From Streptomyces griseochromogenes (GTDB taxonomy: Bacteria > Actinomycetota > Actinomycetes > Streptomycetales > Streptomycetaceae), in the NCBI RefSeq assembly GCF_001542625.1, contig NZ_CP016279.1, forward strand, positions 1,364,001 to 1,428,000: DNA of 64,000 bases, read 5' to 3'. Under the pieces are notes generated by a model. That model did no database searches. It was not told the DNA's origin and worked only from the letters and a program-made list of their open reading frames with translations. Shown here one piece after another: positions 7,824-15,799 of the stretch. Position 1 is the stretch's first letter. Each line of letters begins with the position of its first letter. The position numbers and the translations under genes were made by a program.

Positions 7824-10436
7824 CTATTTGGGGACCAAGTCGCGATAGATGGCGGCAACGGCCGTGACTTGAGTAAGAAGCAACGCGATTTGTCCGGAGA
7901 AGCCTCGTACCTGGTAGAGCGACAGGAGCAGGGTGAAGCGACTGGGCCAGAACTCGCGCTCCTCACTGAAAGTAGCCGTATCCATCCAGATGCCGGTGAG
8001 CGTCAGGATGGTGAGCATGAGCAGGGAAAAGAGGAGTAGATACATGGAGCCCGAGTTGGAGAGGCGGATGAAGTCGGTGAGCCTGATGAACAGGAAAACC
8101 AGGCCTGCGGGCAGGGCGTAGGCAACGGTCACACTCCATGCGCGCACGGTACCTCGGCGGCCGGGCAGCAGCCGCCATAGTGCGCCAAGGACGAAGCCGG
8201 CGCCTGCCCACGCCACCTGATAGGAGATCGCACTCACGACGACCTCCGGAATCCTGACTGGCTCAAAGAGAATTCGTGTCCAATTAAAGGAACCCCGCAC
8301 GTTCAGAAATACCAGGGAGGCGCTGGCCGGGAGTCCGAACCAGAATGCCAGGCGCGCGGCACGCGACGCGTTGGACCACCAATGGTCTTCTGGCCCCCAG
8401 GACAGGGCGACATCCAGTACCGAAATCTGGTTGGGTGGGCATTTCTTGGAGCCGCATCCGTCAACCAGCCACTGGCGTAGTTTATGGAGGCGATCCTCCA
8501 ATTGGTAGGTCGTGATGCCAGTGGCGCGCCCGTGGTCCAGCAGGTAGGCCTGGTGATTCAGATTCCGGTACTGATGGGCTTTTGCCATCAGCTCTTTCCG
8601 ATGCTTATCGGTGTCCAGCCTCTGAGTGTAGAAGTGCCGTCCCAGCTGTCTCAGCACTGACCGTTTCCTTCCCACGACAAGAACCATGACCAGCGAGCAG
8701 ATGTTCAGCAGGAACCAGGCCGCGTACTGCGCGTTGACGCCCACGAACGTGGCACCCCTGAGCCCCACGGCGAAGGCGAAGATCGCTACCGTGAGTACCA
8801 GCTCTGGCCTGTTCGGTCCCAATGAGAACTGCTCCTGTTCATGGCCGGGTCGGGTGCGTTGGGCCTGGACACGAAAACGCAGCAGGGAGATGAGCATGAT
8901 ACCGGTCAGGAACCAGCTGCAGGAGAAAATCCAGAGGAGGTCGGTGAAGGAGAATCTGATCAGTCTGTCATCGATGTAATGGCGCTTCGAGGCTGGGCTC
9001 TGGTCGGTGAGCCAGTAGATGCGTTCCAACTGGCGTTCGATTGTCTTCCAGATGCACCAGAGCAAGGCTCCAGCAATTCCGCCCAACAACACCCCGACAG
9101 CTACGGTCCAGCGGACCGGCGCCTTGTCGTATTTCAGGACCCAGCGCGCGCGGACCAGCCCTCCCTCCCGCGCGAAGCGCCATGCCCACGCGACCATGGC
9201 TGCCAGCCACAACCACACTGTCGCCAGACCCTTCAGCGCGAGTCCGGTTCGGCCCAAGGCGAGCGATTCCCGTGGCTCCAGGTGCTGCGACAGGCCGAAC
9301 AAGCCTGGGGACAGGACTACGAGCAATCCGATCGCTGCCACCGTCGATGCGGTGACGATGACGGCGCGAGCCTGGCGACGCTGGTCAGGGTCGGGGCCGG
9401 TGGCCTCGTCCGCCCTGACGTCGGGAGCTTGTGATTCCATGCCGCGTGACCACGGGCGGGCGACGAGGACCAGAGCCAGGCCGGCCAAGATACAGAGGAG
9501 TACGCGCCATCGTGGTTCGAGGAGTTTCGGCATCTTGATGAGCAGAATCAGCGTCAGGGCCACTGTCCCGCTGAACAGGGCCCACTGCAGAACTGCCCGC
9601 ACAAGGCCTTCGTTGCGCCAACCGCCGATGAATCCGACTCGCCACCCTGATCCTCGCATGCCCGACGCCGGTGATGCATAAGCTCGTTGGGCGTAGAACG
9701 CGGCCAGTGCGATCGCAATCGAGGCACACACCCACCATGCGGCGACACCTACCGAACTCCAAGGAGACTGGTCGTAGCTGAGGATCCACCAGCGCTGCCA
9801 CGGTAGTTCGACGTCGAAAAGGACGTGACTCGGTGGCTGATTAAGCCAGGTCAGACTTTGGTTTTCGATAGATGACGAATGGCTAGAGCTATCACTGAAC
9901 TTGAGGTCGCTGAGATCGGCAGTGACCTTGGTCCAGGGAATATTTTGCAACGTCGACGGCGGCTTTAGGCAGACATTCCATGTATCTCCCTTGAACTTCT
10001 GGATCTCCCAAGGGCCGAGCTGGATGAGTTTGTAGCTCTTGATCCAGGCGTAGGATTCGTACTGCACCGTGACCTTGTCGTCCTCGGTGGTTACCTTGGG
10101 GCCATGGGAGCGCCATTCCTGGTCGTGTGGCTGATGTTTCTGCCCGCGCAGCAGACAACGCATCGCCTTCCGGTAGTCATCAGACTTCGTGCTGAACGTC
10201 AGGGGTCTTGCCAGACTCCATTCCATGGGTACTGACACGGTCATTTCTGAAACTACTCTGATGAATTCTTCGTCATGCGGCTTGAAATGGATCGTTGCTT
10301 CCGCGTGGCCGGTATCGAGTTGATCCGCCCGGCACTCGGTGTAGTGATTCTGCTGCGCCTGAGCCGTCGAGCATCCCCACCACATCACCGCCACAGCCAC
10401 CAGCGACAGTAGCCGCCACCACCGGATCCCCGTCAT
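7824..10436 (-). CDS. Large multi-pass membrane protein of unknown function (low-GC, possibly acquired)
   Basis: An 870-aa protein from ATG 10436 (AGGAGG upstream; a TTG at 10460 is an alternative). An N-terminal signal-like segment (LLSLVAVAVMWWGCS...AQA) precedes about 200 extracytoplasmic residues. About 13-14 hydrophobic helices follow, with a cytoplasmic loop between helices nine and ten (about residues 600-680) rich in Arg/Lys/His. I recognise no transporter or enzyme signature. Base composition is visibly lower in GC than every neighbour, and codon third positions are not GC-saturated. Trp is abundant. This suggests horizontal acquisition. It ends convergently with the preceding gene and is divergent from a small gene with a strong promoter. 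Confidence 0.75.
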   Translation of the reverse strand: MTGIRWWRLLSLVAVAVMWWGCSTAQAQQNHYTECRADQLDTGHAEATIHFKPHDEEFIRVVSEMTVSVPMEWSLARPLTFSTKSDDYRKAMRCLLRGQKHQPHDQEWRSHGPKVTTEDDKVTVQYESYAWIKSYKLIQLGPWEIQKFKGDTWNVCLKPPSTLQNIPWTKVTADLSDLKFSDSSSHSSSIENQSLTWLNQPPSHVLFDVELPWQRWWILSYDQSPWSSVGVAAWWVCASIAIALAAFYAQRAYASPASGMRGSGWRVGFIGGWRNEGLVRAVLQWALFSGTVALTLILLIKMPKLLEPRWRVLLCILAGLALVLVARPWSRGMESQAPDVRADEATGPDPDQRRQARAVIVTASTVAAIGLLVVLSPGLFGLSQHLEPRESLALGRTGLALKGLATVWLWLAAMVAWAWRFAREGGLVRARWVLKYDKAPVRWTVAVGVLLGGIAGALLWCIWKTIERQLERIYWLTDQSPASKRHYIDDRLIRFSFTDLLWIFSCSWFLTGIMLISLLRFRVQAQRTRPGHEQEQFSLGPNRPELVLTVAIFAFAVGLRGATFVGVNAQYAAWFLLNICSLVMVLVVGRKRSVLRQLGRHFYTQRLDTDKHRKELMAKAHQYRNLNHQAYLLDHGRATGITTYQLEDRLHKLRQWLVDGCGSKKCPPNQISVLDVALSWGPEDHWWSNASRAARLAFWFGLPASASLVFLNVRGSFNWTRILFEPVRIPEVVVSAISYQVAWAGAGFVLGALWRLLPGRRGTVRAWSVTVAYALPAGLVFLFIRLTDFIRLSNSGSMYLLLFSLLMLTILTLTGIWMDTATFSEEREFWPSRFTLLLSLYQVRGFSGQIALLLTQVTAVAAIYRDLVPK

Positions 10437-10544
10437 TGTGTGTCGACACCTCCTGCCCAACTAATTTAGACAGGCGTTCTACGTGTCACACCCAGACACA
10501 CAAGAGAACCCCGAACACCCACCCCATCGCCCCAGTCTGCGGAA

Positions 10545-10573
10545 TTGCAGGAAAACAGTCAGTGGCTGATAAT
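10545..10573 (+). promoter_or_regulatory. Strong vegetative-type promoter for the 141-aa protein gene
   Basis: TTGCAG (10545-10550), a 17-bp spacer and GATAAT (10568-10573) give near-consensus spacing and hexamers. The predicted start near 10580 falls at the edge of the tandem repeat at 10584-10620. Confidence 0.65.
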
Positions 10574-10583
10574 GGAATCCGAT

Positions 10584-10620
10584 GACCGTCAACTATTTGC
10601 GACCGTCAACTATTTGACGG
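10584..10620. promoter_or_regulatory. Tandem repeat with palindrome: candidate operator
   Basis: GACCGTCAACTATTTG occurs at 10584-10599 and again at 10601-10616, a 17-bp period. The second copy completes the perfect palindrome CCGTCAA-CTAT-TTGACGG (10603-10620). The block lies between the predicted transcription start and the ATG at 10628, a classic place for repressor binding. It could instead be an RNA hairpin near the ribosome-binding site. Confidence 0.55.
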
Positions 10621-10627
10621 AGGGGTC

Positions 10628-11053
10628 ATGACTGAAATAAACGTTTCCGCCCGGAGGGCGTCACTTCCCCGCTTCGAGGAAGCCGAAGGCCTGGGCCCCC
10701 GAGACGCGGAGTTCGTCCGGGATCTGGTGGCGGTGCTGGCCAGACACGGGAATCTGGACCGTTTCGGCCTGTGTCTGCTCCACGATCATTTCCCGCTCGC
10801 CGACGACGAGGTGCTGGTGGAGACGAACGACTCCGGGGCCCGCACGCTCCAGGCCCACGTGGAGAAGACGGACGGCACACGGCACACCAAGGCCTCGCAA
10901 TGGCGGTTCCTGTCGCATGCCGAGGGCGGGCGGGGAGCGGAGCCCGACGACGCTGCCTACCAGGTGCTCCAGCTGTGCACCACGCTGGACCTGTGTCCGG
11001 GGCGCGAGCACGAGGAACCCATGGAGAACGACGGAGGGGGCGCCGTCCGTTGA
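10628..11053 (+). CDS. Conserved hypothetical protein (141 aa)
   Basis: ATG 10628 follows GGAGGGG. The protein is acidic and soluble, with no signal or membrane segment. Visible blocks are FVRDLVAVLARHGNLDRFGL, CLLHDHFPLADDEVLVE and the C-terminal LCTTLDLCPGREHEEP. I do not recognise the family. The gene has its own strong promoter and a palindromic tandem repeat in its leader, so it is probably tightly regulated. It lies divergent from the low-GC membrane protein and convergent with mrp. Confidence 0.7.
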   Translation: MTEINVSARRASLPRFEEAEGLGPRDAEFVRDLVAVLARHGNLDRFGLCLLHDHFPLADDEVLVETNDSGARTLQAHVEKTDGTRHTKASQWRFLSHAEGGRGAEPDDAAYQVLQLCTTLDLCPGREHEEPMENDGGGAVR

Positions 11054-11069
11054 AGACGGCGCCCCCTCC
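11033..11069. terminator. Perfect 15-bp hairpin terminator overlapping the end of the 141-aa gene
   Basis: GGAGGGGGCGCCGTC (11033-11047) and GACGGCGCCCCCTCC (11055-11069) pair perfectly around a 7-nt loop containing the upstream gene's TGA. It stands between convergent genes and probably ends both transcripts. No U-tract is present. Confidence 0.75.
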
Positions 11070-11080
11070 TCGTGGCAGTC

Positions 11081-12214
11081 CTAGAACTTGTTCTTCGGCG
11101 TGATCCCCAGCGACAGCCCGGAAAGGCCCCGCTGCCGCCCCCCGAGCTTCCCCGCGATCGCCCGCAGCGCGGACCCCGCCGGGGAGTCCGGGTCGGTCAG
11201 GACGACCGGCTTGCCCTCGTCGCCGCCCTCGCGGAGGCGGACGTCGATCGGGATGTTGCCGAGGACCGGGACCGTCGCACCCGTGGTGCGGGTCAGGCCG
11301 TCGGCGACCAGCTGGCCGCCGCCGGTGCCGAAGACGTCGACCATCTCGCCACAGTGCGGGCAGGGCAGGCCGGACATGTTCTCGACCACGCCGACGATCT
11401 TCTGGTGGGTCTGGACGGCGATGGCGCCGGCCCGCTCGGCGACCTCGGCCGCCGCCTGCTGAGGCGTCGTGACGACCAGGATCTCGGCGTTCGGGATCAG
11501 CTGGGCCACGGAGATCGCGATGTCGCCGGTGCCGGGCGGGAGGTCGAGGAGCAGGACGTCGAGGTCGCCCCAGTAGACGTCGGCGAGGAACTGCTGGAGG
11601 GCGCGGTGCAGCATCGGGCCGCGCCAGACGACCGGCGCGTTGCCCGGGGTGAACATGCCGATGGAGATGACCTTCACGCCGTTCGCGGACGGCGGCATGA
11701 TCATGTTCTCGACCTGGGTGGGACGGCCGTCCACGCCGAGCATGCGCGGCACCGAGTGGCCGTAGATGTCGGCGTCCACGACGCCGACCTTCAGGCCGTC
11801 GGCCGCCATCGCCGCCGCCAGGTTCACCGTCACCGAGGACTTGCCGACGCCGCCCTTGCCGGAGGCGACCGCGTAGACCCGGGTGAGGTTGCCCGGCTTG
11901 GCGAAGGGGACCTCGCGCTCGGCCTGGCCGCCGCGCAGGGCCGTCGCCAGCTCCTTGCGCTGCTCGTCGCTCATCACGTCCAGCGTGACGTCGACGCGGG
12001 TGACGCCCTCGACCCGGGAGACCGCCTCGGTGACACGCTGGGTGATCGTCTCGCGCATGGGGCAGCCGGAGACCGTCAGGTACACGGTGACCGCGACCGT
12101 GCCGTCCTCCCCGATCTCCACCGATTTGACCATCCCGAGTTCGGTGATGGGTCGGTTGATCTCGGGGTCGTTCACCGTCGCCAGTGCCTCGCGCACCGCG
12201 TCTTCCGTAGCCAT
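11081..12214 (-). CDS. mrp: Mrp/NBP35-family ATP-binding iron-sulfur cluster carrier
   Basis: A 377-aa protein starting MATEDAVREALATVNDPEIN. The N-terminal 90 residues are a MIP18/DUF59 domain. The P-loop SGKGGVGKSS is at about residues 118-127, with the deviant Walker A second lysine typical of the Mrp/MinD group. LPCPHCGE supplies the CxxC pair that binds a bridging Fe-S cluster in the dimer. It delivers Fe-S clusters to target apoproteins. It is the last gene of the group DUF1003 and MgtE-N/CBS, 43 nt downstream of DUF1003, an order shared with mycobacteria. Confidence 0.92.
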   Translation of the reverse strand: MATEDAVREALATVNDPEINRPITELGMVKSVEIGEDGTVAVTVYLTVSGCPMRETITQRVTEAVSRVEGVTRVDVTLDVMSDEQRKELATALRGGQAEREVPFAKPGNLTRVYAVASGKGGVGKSSVTVNLAAAMAADGLKVGVVDADIYGHSVPRMLGVDGRPTQVENMIMPPSANGVKVISIGMFTPGNAPVVWRGPMLHRALQQFLADVYWGDLDVLLLDLPPGTGDIAISVAQLIPNAEILVVTTPQQAAAEVAERAGAIAVQTHQKIVGVVENMSGLPCPHCGEMVDVFGTGGGQLVADGLTRTTGATVPVLGNIPIDVRLREGGDEGKPVVLTDPDSPAGSALRAIAGKLGGRQRGLSGLSLGITPKNKF

Positions 12215-12257
12215 AAGGACGATGGTACGGCGCTTCGAGGGGCCTCCGGGTAGCCCC

Positions 12258-12860
12258 TCAACGGTCGTCTGTGTCACGTCCCGGCGACCGTTCCGCCCTT
12301 TCTGTCGGGAATACGACATGACCGTCGTGCCGCCGCCGCTCCTCCAGCTCCTTGGCCACGTCCTGCAGCTCGGAGCGGATCCAGTCGCGGGTCGCCACCT
12401 CGCCCAGGCCCATGCGCAGCGCGGCGATCTCCCGGGTCAGGTACTCGGTGTCGGCGATCGACCGCTCGTTCTGCTTGCGGTCCTGCTCCAGGTTGACCCG
12501 GTCGCGGTCGTCCTGCCTGTTCTGCGCGAGCAGGATCAGCGGGGCGGCGTAGGAGGCCTGCAGCGACAGCATCAGGGTCAGGAAGATGAACGGATAGGTG
12601 TCGAAGCGCAGGTTCGCCGGCGCGACGATGTTCCACAGCACCCACAGGATGATGACGACCGTCATCCAGACGATGAAGCGTCCCGTGCCCAGGAAGCGGG
12701 CGATCTTCTCCGACAGCCGGCCGAAGGCCTCCGGGTCCCACTCGGGCAGGATCCGGCGCCGGGGCGGGCGCGGCTGGTCCAGACGGGGTGTCCGGTGCCG
12801 GGTGGCGGCCGTGGCGCCCGCCGGGGTGCGCTCGCGGGCGCTCTCGCGCTCAGGAGCCAT
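12258..12860 (-). CDS. DUF1003 family membrane protein
   Basis: A 200-aa protein whose ATG overlaps the upstream MgtE-N/CBS gene end by 11 nt, implying coupled translation. After a basic N-terminus come two helices (IVWMTVVIILWVLWNIVAP and YPFIFLTLMLSLQASYAAPL), then the family signature LLAQNRQDDRDR and a cytoplasmic coiled C-terminus with LTREIAALR. DUF1003 proteins are small cytoplasmic-membrane proteins of unknown function. Linkage to MgtE-N/CBS and CorA suggests a role linked to divalent cations, which is inference only. Confidence 0.87.
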   Translation of the reverse strand: MAPERESARERTPAGATAATRHRTPRLDQPRPPRRRILPEWDPEAFGRLSEKIARFLGTGRFIVWMTVVIILWVLWNIVAPANLRFDTYPFIFLTLMLSLQASYAAPLILLAQNRQDDRDRVNLEQDRKQNERSIADTEYLTREIAALRMGLGEVATRDWIRSELQDVAKELEERRRHDGHVVFPTERAERSPGRDTDDR

Positions 12861-14154
12861 GGGTACGCGCCCCCTCGTCGGCCGTCCCGCTCTCGTCGTG
12901 CAGGTGGAACTCCGTCTCCCGCCAGTCCTCGGGCAGCATGTGGTCGAGTACGTCGTCCACGGTCACGGCGCCGAGCAGTGAACCGGACTCGTCCACGACG
13001 GGCGCGGCGACCATGTCGTACGTGGCGAAGAACCCGGCGACGACGGGCAGCTGGGCGTCGGGGTCCAGGGCCTGCAGATCGTCGTCGACGAGCGAGCTGA
13101 CCAGGGTGTACGGCGGGTCGCGCAGCAGTCGCTGGAAGTGCACCGTGCCCAGGTACTTGCCGGTCGGGGTCTCGTCGGGCGGGCGGCAGACGTAGACCTG
13201 GGCGGCGAGGGCGGGGGAGAGGTCCGGGTTGCGGACCCGGGCGAGCGCGTCGGCGACGGTGGCGTCCGGGCGCAGCACGATCGGCTCGGTGGTCATCAGA
13301 CCGCCCGCGGTGTGCTCCTCGTACGACATCAGGCGCCGCATCTCGGCCGCGTCGGCGGGCTCCATCAGGCTCAGCAGCCGCTCCTTGTCATCCTCCGGCA
13401 GTTCGGCGAGCAGGTCGGCCGCGTCGTCGGGGTCCATGGCCTCCAGGACGTCGGCCGCGCGTTCCTCCTTCAGCTTGCCGAGGATCTCGATCTGGTCGTC
13501 CTCCGGCAGCTCCTCCAGGACGTCGGCGAGGCGGTCGTCGTCCAGGGCGGCGGCGACCTCGGCGCGCCGCTTGGCGGAGAGGTGGTGCAGGACGTTGGCG
13601 AGGTCGGCGGGGCGCAGCTGTTCGAAGGTGGCGAGCAGGCTCTCGGCGCCCTGTCCGTGCTCCTCCAGCGAGAACCCGGTGACGGCCGACCACTCCACGG
13701 TCAGCGTCTCGCCCTTGGCCCGCCTGAAGGCCCCGCCCTTCTTCCCCCGGCGGACGAAGACGCGGTCGATCTCCCAGTCCCGGCGCGCGGGCAACTGCTG
13801 TACGGCCAGGTCGAGGACGGTGACCTCCTCGCCGGTCTCCACCAGCTTCACCCGGCGGTCCAGCAGCTCCCCGAAGACCAGCCGCTCGGTGGGCCGCTGT
13901 TCGAAGCGGCGGACGTTGACCACGCCGGTGGTGATGACCTGCCCGGACTCGATGCCGGTGACCCGGGTCATGGGCAGGAAGATACGGCGCCGGGTGGACA
14001 GCTCGACGACCAGTCCGAGGACGCGCGGGGGCCGTCGTCCGACGCGCAGCATGACGACCAGATCGCGCACGCGGCCCACCTGGTCGCCCGTCGGATCGAA
14101 GACGGGGACCCCGGCGACGTGCGAGACGAAGATCCGGGGGGCGCCGGCTGCCAT
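12850..14154 (-). CDS. Soluble MgtE N-domain/CBS-pair protein lacking the membrane channel
   Basis: A 434-aa protein; ATG 14154 follows AAAGGAAG. Residues about 1-170 contain two PRC-barrel-like segments (VSHVAGVPVFDPTGDQVGRV; VFGELLDRRVKLVETGEEV). The MgtE N superhelical domain spans about 190-285 (LHHLSAKRRAEVAAALDDDR, LEELPEDDQIEILGKL). A CBS pair follows at about 290-430 (MTTEPIVLRPDATVADAL; VAAPVVDESGSLLGAVTVDD). No transmembrane helices are present, so it cannot be the Mg2+ channel itself. It may sense Mg2+ or nucleotides for a partner such as the nearby CorA. Mycobacteria carry a similar protein next to mrp. Confidence 0.87.
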   Translation of the reverse strand: MAAGAPRIFVSHVAGVPVFDPTGDQVGRVRDLVVMLRVGRRPPRVLGLVVELSTRRRIFLPMTRVTGIESGQVITTGVVNVRRFEQRPTERLVFGELLDRRVKLVETGEEVTVLDLAVQQLPARRDWEIDRVFVRRGKKGGAFRRAKGETLTVEWSAVTGFSLEEHGQGAESLLATFEQLRPADLANVLHHLSAKRRAEVAAALDDDRLADVLEELPEDDQIEILGKLKEERAADVLEAMDPDDAADLLAELPEDDKERLLSLMEPADAAEMRRLMSYEEHTAGGLMTTEPIVLRPDATVADALARVRNPDLSPALAAQVYVCRPPDETPTGKYLGTVHFQRLLRDPPYTLVSSLVDDDLQALDPDAQLPVVAGFFATYDMVAAPVVDESGSLLGAVTVDDVLDHMLPEDWRETEFHLHDESGTADEGARTHGS

Positions 14155-14344
14155 GGCTGTGCTTCCTTTGCGTGAGGATCGTATGGATTGCTCGGATCTG
14201 ACCGCTCGGGTGCGCTTCAGGCTAGCCCGTCCTGTTCGGATGCGCCCTGGTGGGCAGTCCGGACGGACCGGCTCCGCTGGGCGGCCGGGGCCCCGGTACG
14301 CTGCGGTACGCCGCTCAGGAACCGTCAGAAAGGCAGTGCCACCT

Positions 14345-15082
14345 GTGACTGCGATTCCCCAGGGCCGTACCCGCCGGGCCGCGCTGGCGACCGCGGCATG
14401 CGCGCTGGCCGCGACGGGAGCGATGGCGCTGACGGGGTGCAACGAGGATCCGGACGCGGGGACCAACGGGGTCGGCAAGCTGTCCGCCGACCGGATCCAG
14501 GCGAAGACGCGGGCCGCGGCGCAGGCGGCGCCCGCGGTGCGGCTGTCGGGGACCGTGGTCACCAGCGGCCGTACGTACACGCTGGACATGCGGCTCAAGG
14601 CCGAGGGCGGTACCGGATCGGTCACCTCCCAGGGGGCCACGTTCCGGTTGCTGCGGGTCGGCAAGCAGCTGTATCTGAAGGCCGACGCGGACTTCTGGAA
14701 TCACGCGGACGGCAGCGACGGTGCCGCCGGCAAGCTGGACGGCAAGTACGTGAAGGTGCCGCAGGGGGATCCCGCGTACAAGAAGTTCAGCGGCTTCACG
14801 GACAAGGACGTGCTTCTCGGCGGTCTGCTCACGCTGCACGGCAAGCTGGCGGCGGACGGCCACCACGAGGAGTCCGGCACCCGCACGATCCGCATCACCG
14901 GCGACGCCGGCTCCGGCGGCACCCTGGACGTCTCCCTGGAGGGCAAGCCGTATCCGCTCAGCCTGGTGCGCGGCGGCAGCGCGGGCACGCTCCGCTTCTC
15001 GGACTGGGGCAAGGACTTCGCCGTGACCGACCCCGCGACGTCGGAAACAGTGGACTACGGCAAGCAGCTGCCGACGTCGTAA
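14345..15082 (+). CDS. Putative lipoprotein, LppX/LprAFG-like
   Basis: A 245-aa protein from GTG 14345 (AAGG 11 nt upstream; GTG 14336 is possible). The signal peptide ends in MALTGCNEDP, with lipobox LTGC at about residue 29. The remainder resembles mycobacterial LppX/LprG-type lipid-carrier lipoproteins: RIQAKTRAAAQAAPAVRLSG, a repeated beta-strand pattern, and LRVGKQLYLKADADFW. A role in carrying a lipid or in the envelope is inferred from the fold family, not shown by motifs. It is divergent from the MgtE-N/CBS gene, and mycobacteria have a lipoprotein at this place too. Confidence 0.75.
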   Translation: MTAIPQGRTRRAALATAACALAATGAMALTGCNEDPDAGTNGVGKLSADRIQAKTRAAAQAAPAVRLSGTVVTSGRTYTLDMRLKAEGGTGSVTSQGATFRLLRVGKQLYLKADADFWNHADGSDGAAGKLDGKYVKVPQGDPAYKKFSGFTDKDVLLGGLLTLHGKLAADGHHEESGTRTIRITGDAGSGGTLDVSLEGKPYPLSLVRGGSAGTLRFSDWGKDFAVTDPATSETVDYGKQLPTS

Positions 15083-15248
15083 GGTCGCTGGGGCCCGGTC
15101 TACAGATTGGTGCTGTCGGCGGGGCAGTGAGGCCGGCGAGGCGGCGTGGCCGGCCGTCGCTGTTCTCCGGTCACGGGGCTTCTCTGCCGCGACGGTGATC
15201 GGCCGGCCTTCGTTTCCGGCGGTGCCGTACTCTCCTCGGCCCCCGGCC

Positions 15249-15776
15249 TCACTTCTTGCGGCGCTTCGCCAGCAGCTTCGGCAGGCCCGGCGGGATCGGG
15301 CGGCGGGTTGTCGCCGGGGTCGGAAGCGGGCGCTCGGCCAGGCTGTGGGAAGGCAACGGCGCGGAAGATCCCGCCGGCACCAGGCGGAGCACCCTGCACT
15401 CGCGGGCCCAGCGGTCCGGCATCTGCTCACCGTCGGGGGCGTTCAGCCGCTTGCCCTTCAGCTCGGCGACCGCCGCCTCCCACTCCGGCGAGCCCGGGGC
15501 CAGCTCCGACACGGTCGCCGGCCAGCTCACCAGCCGGCCCCCCTTGTCCTTGCTGCGTACGGTCACCTCGGCAAGGCCGCCGTCGGCCAGACCGGGCAGC
15601 GGCTGCTCCCCGGGCCCGTCGCCGACCAGGCACACCGCACCCTCGTGCCACACGTGCCACAGCGCACGCGCCGCAGGGGCTCCGGCGCCCCTGACCCAGA
15701 TGAGGCCGGACTTCTTCGTGGCCTCCTCGACGAGGGCCTGGTCGAGAAGGGCCTGGCCGAGCAGCTCGCTTGTCAT
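15249..15776 (-). CDS. Conserved hypothetical protein resembling the FMN-binding split-barrel fold
   Basis: A 175-aa protein beginning MTSELLGQALLDQALVEEAT and ending in the basic tail LPKLLAKRRKK. The centre (LWHVWHEGAVCLVGDGPGEQ, VTVRSKDKGGRLVSW, LNAPDGEQMPDRWARECRVL) resembles pyridoxamine-phosphate-oxidase-like proteins, but I cannot confirm cofactor residues. It lies downstream of corA on the same strand with a gap of 23 nt, so it is probably cotranscribed with it. Confidence 0.72.
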   Translation of the reverse strand: MTSELLGQALLDQALVEEATKKSGLIWVRGAGAPAARALWHVWHEGAVCLVGDGPGEQPLPGLADGGLAEVTVRSKDKGGRLVSWPATVSELAPGSPEWEAAVAELKGKRLNAPDGEQMPDRWARECRVLRLVPAGSSAPLPSHSLAERPLPTPATTRRPIPPGLPKLLAKRRKK

Positions 15777-15799
15777 GCGTCCAGCCTATCCAGCCCCGC

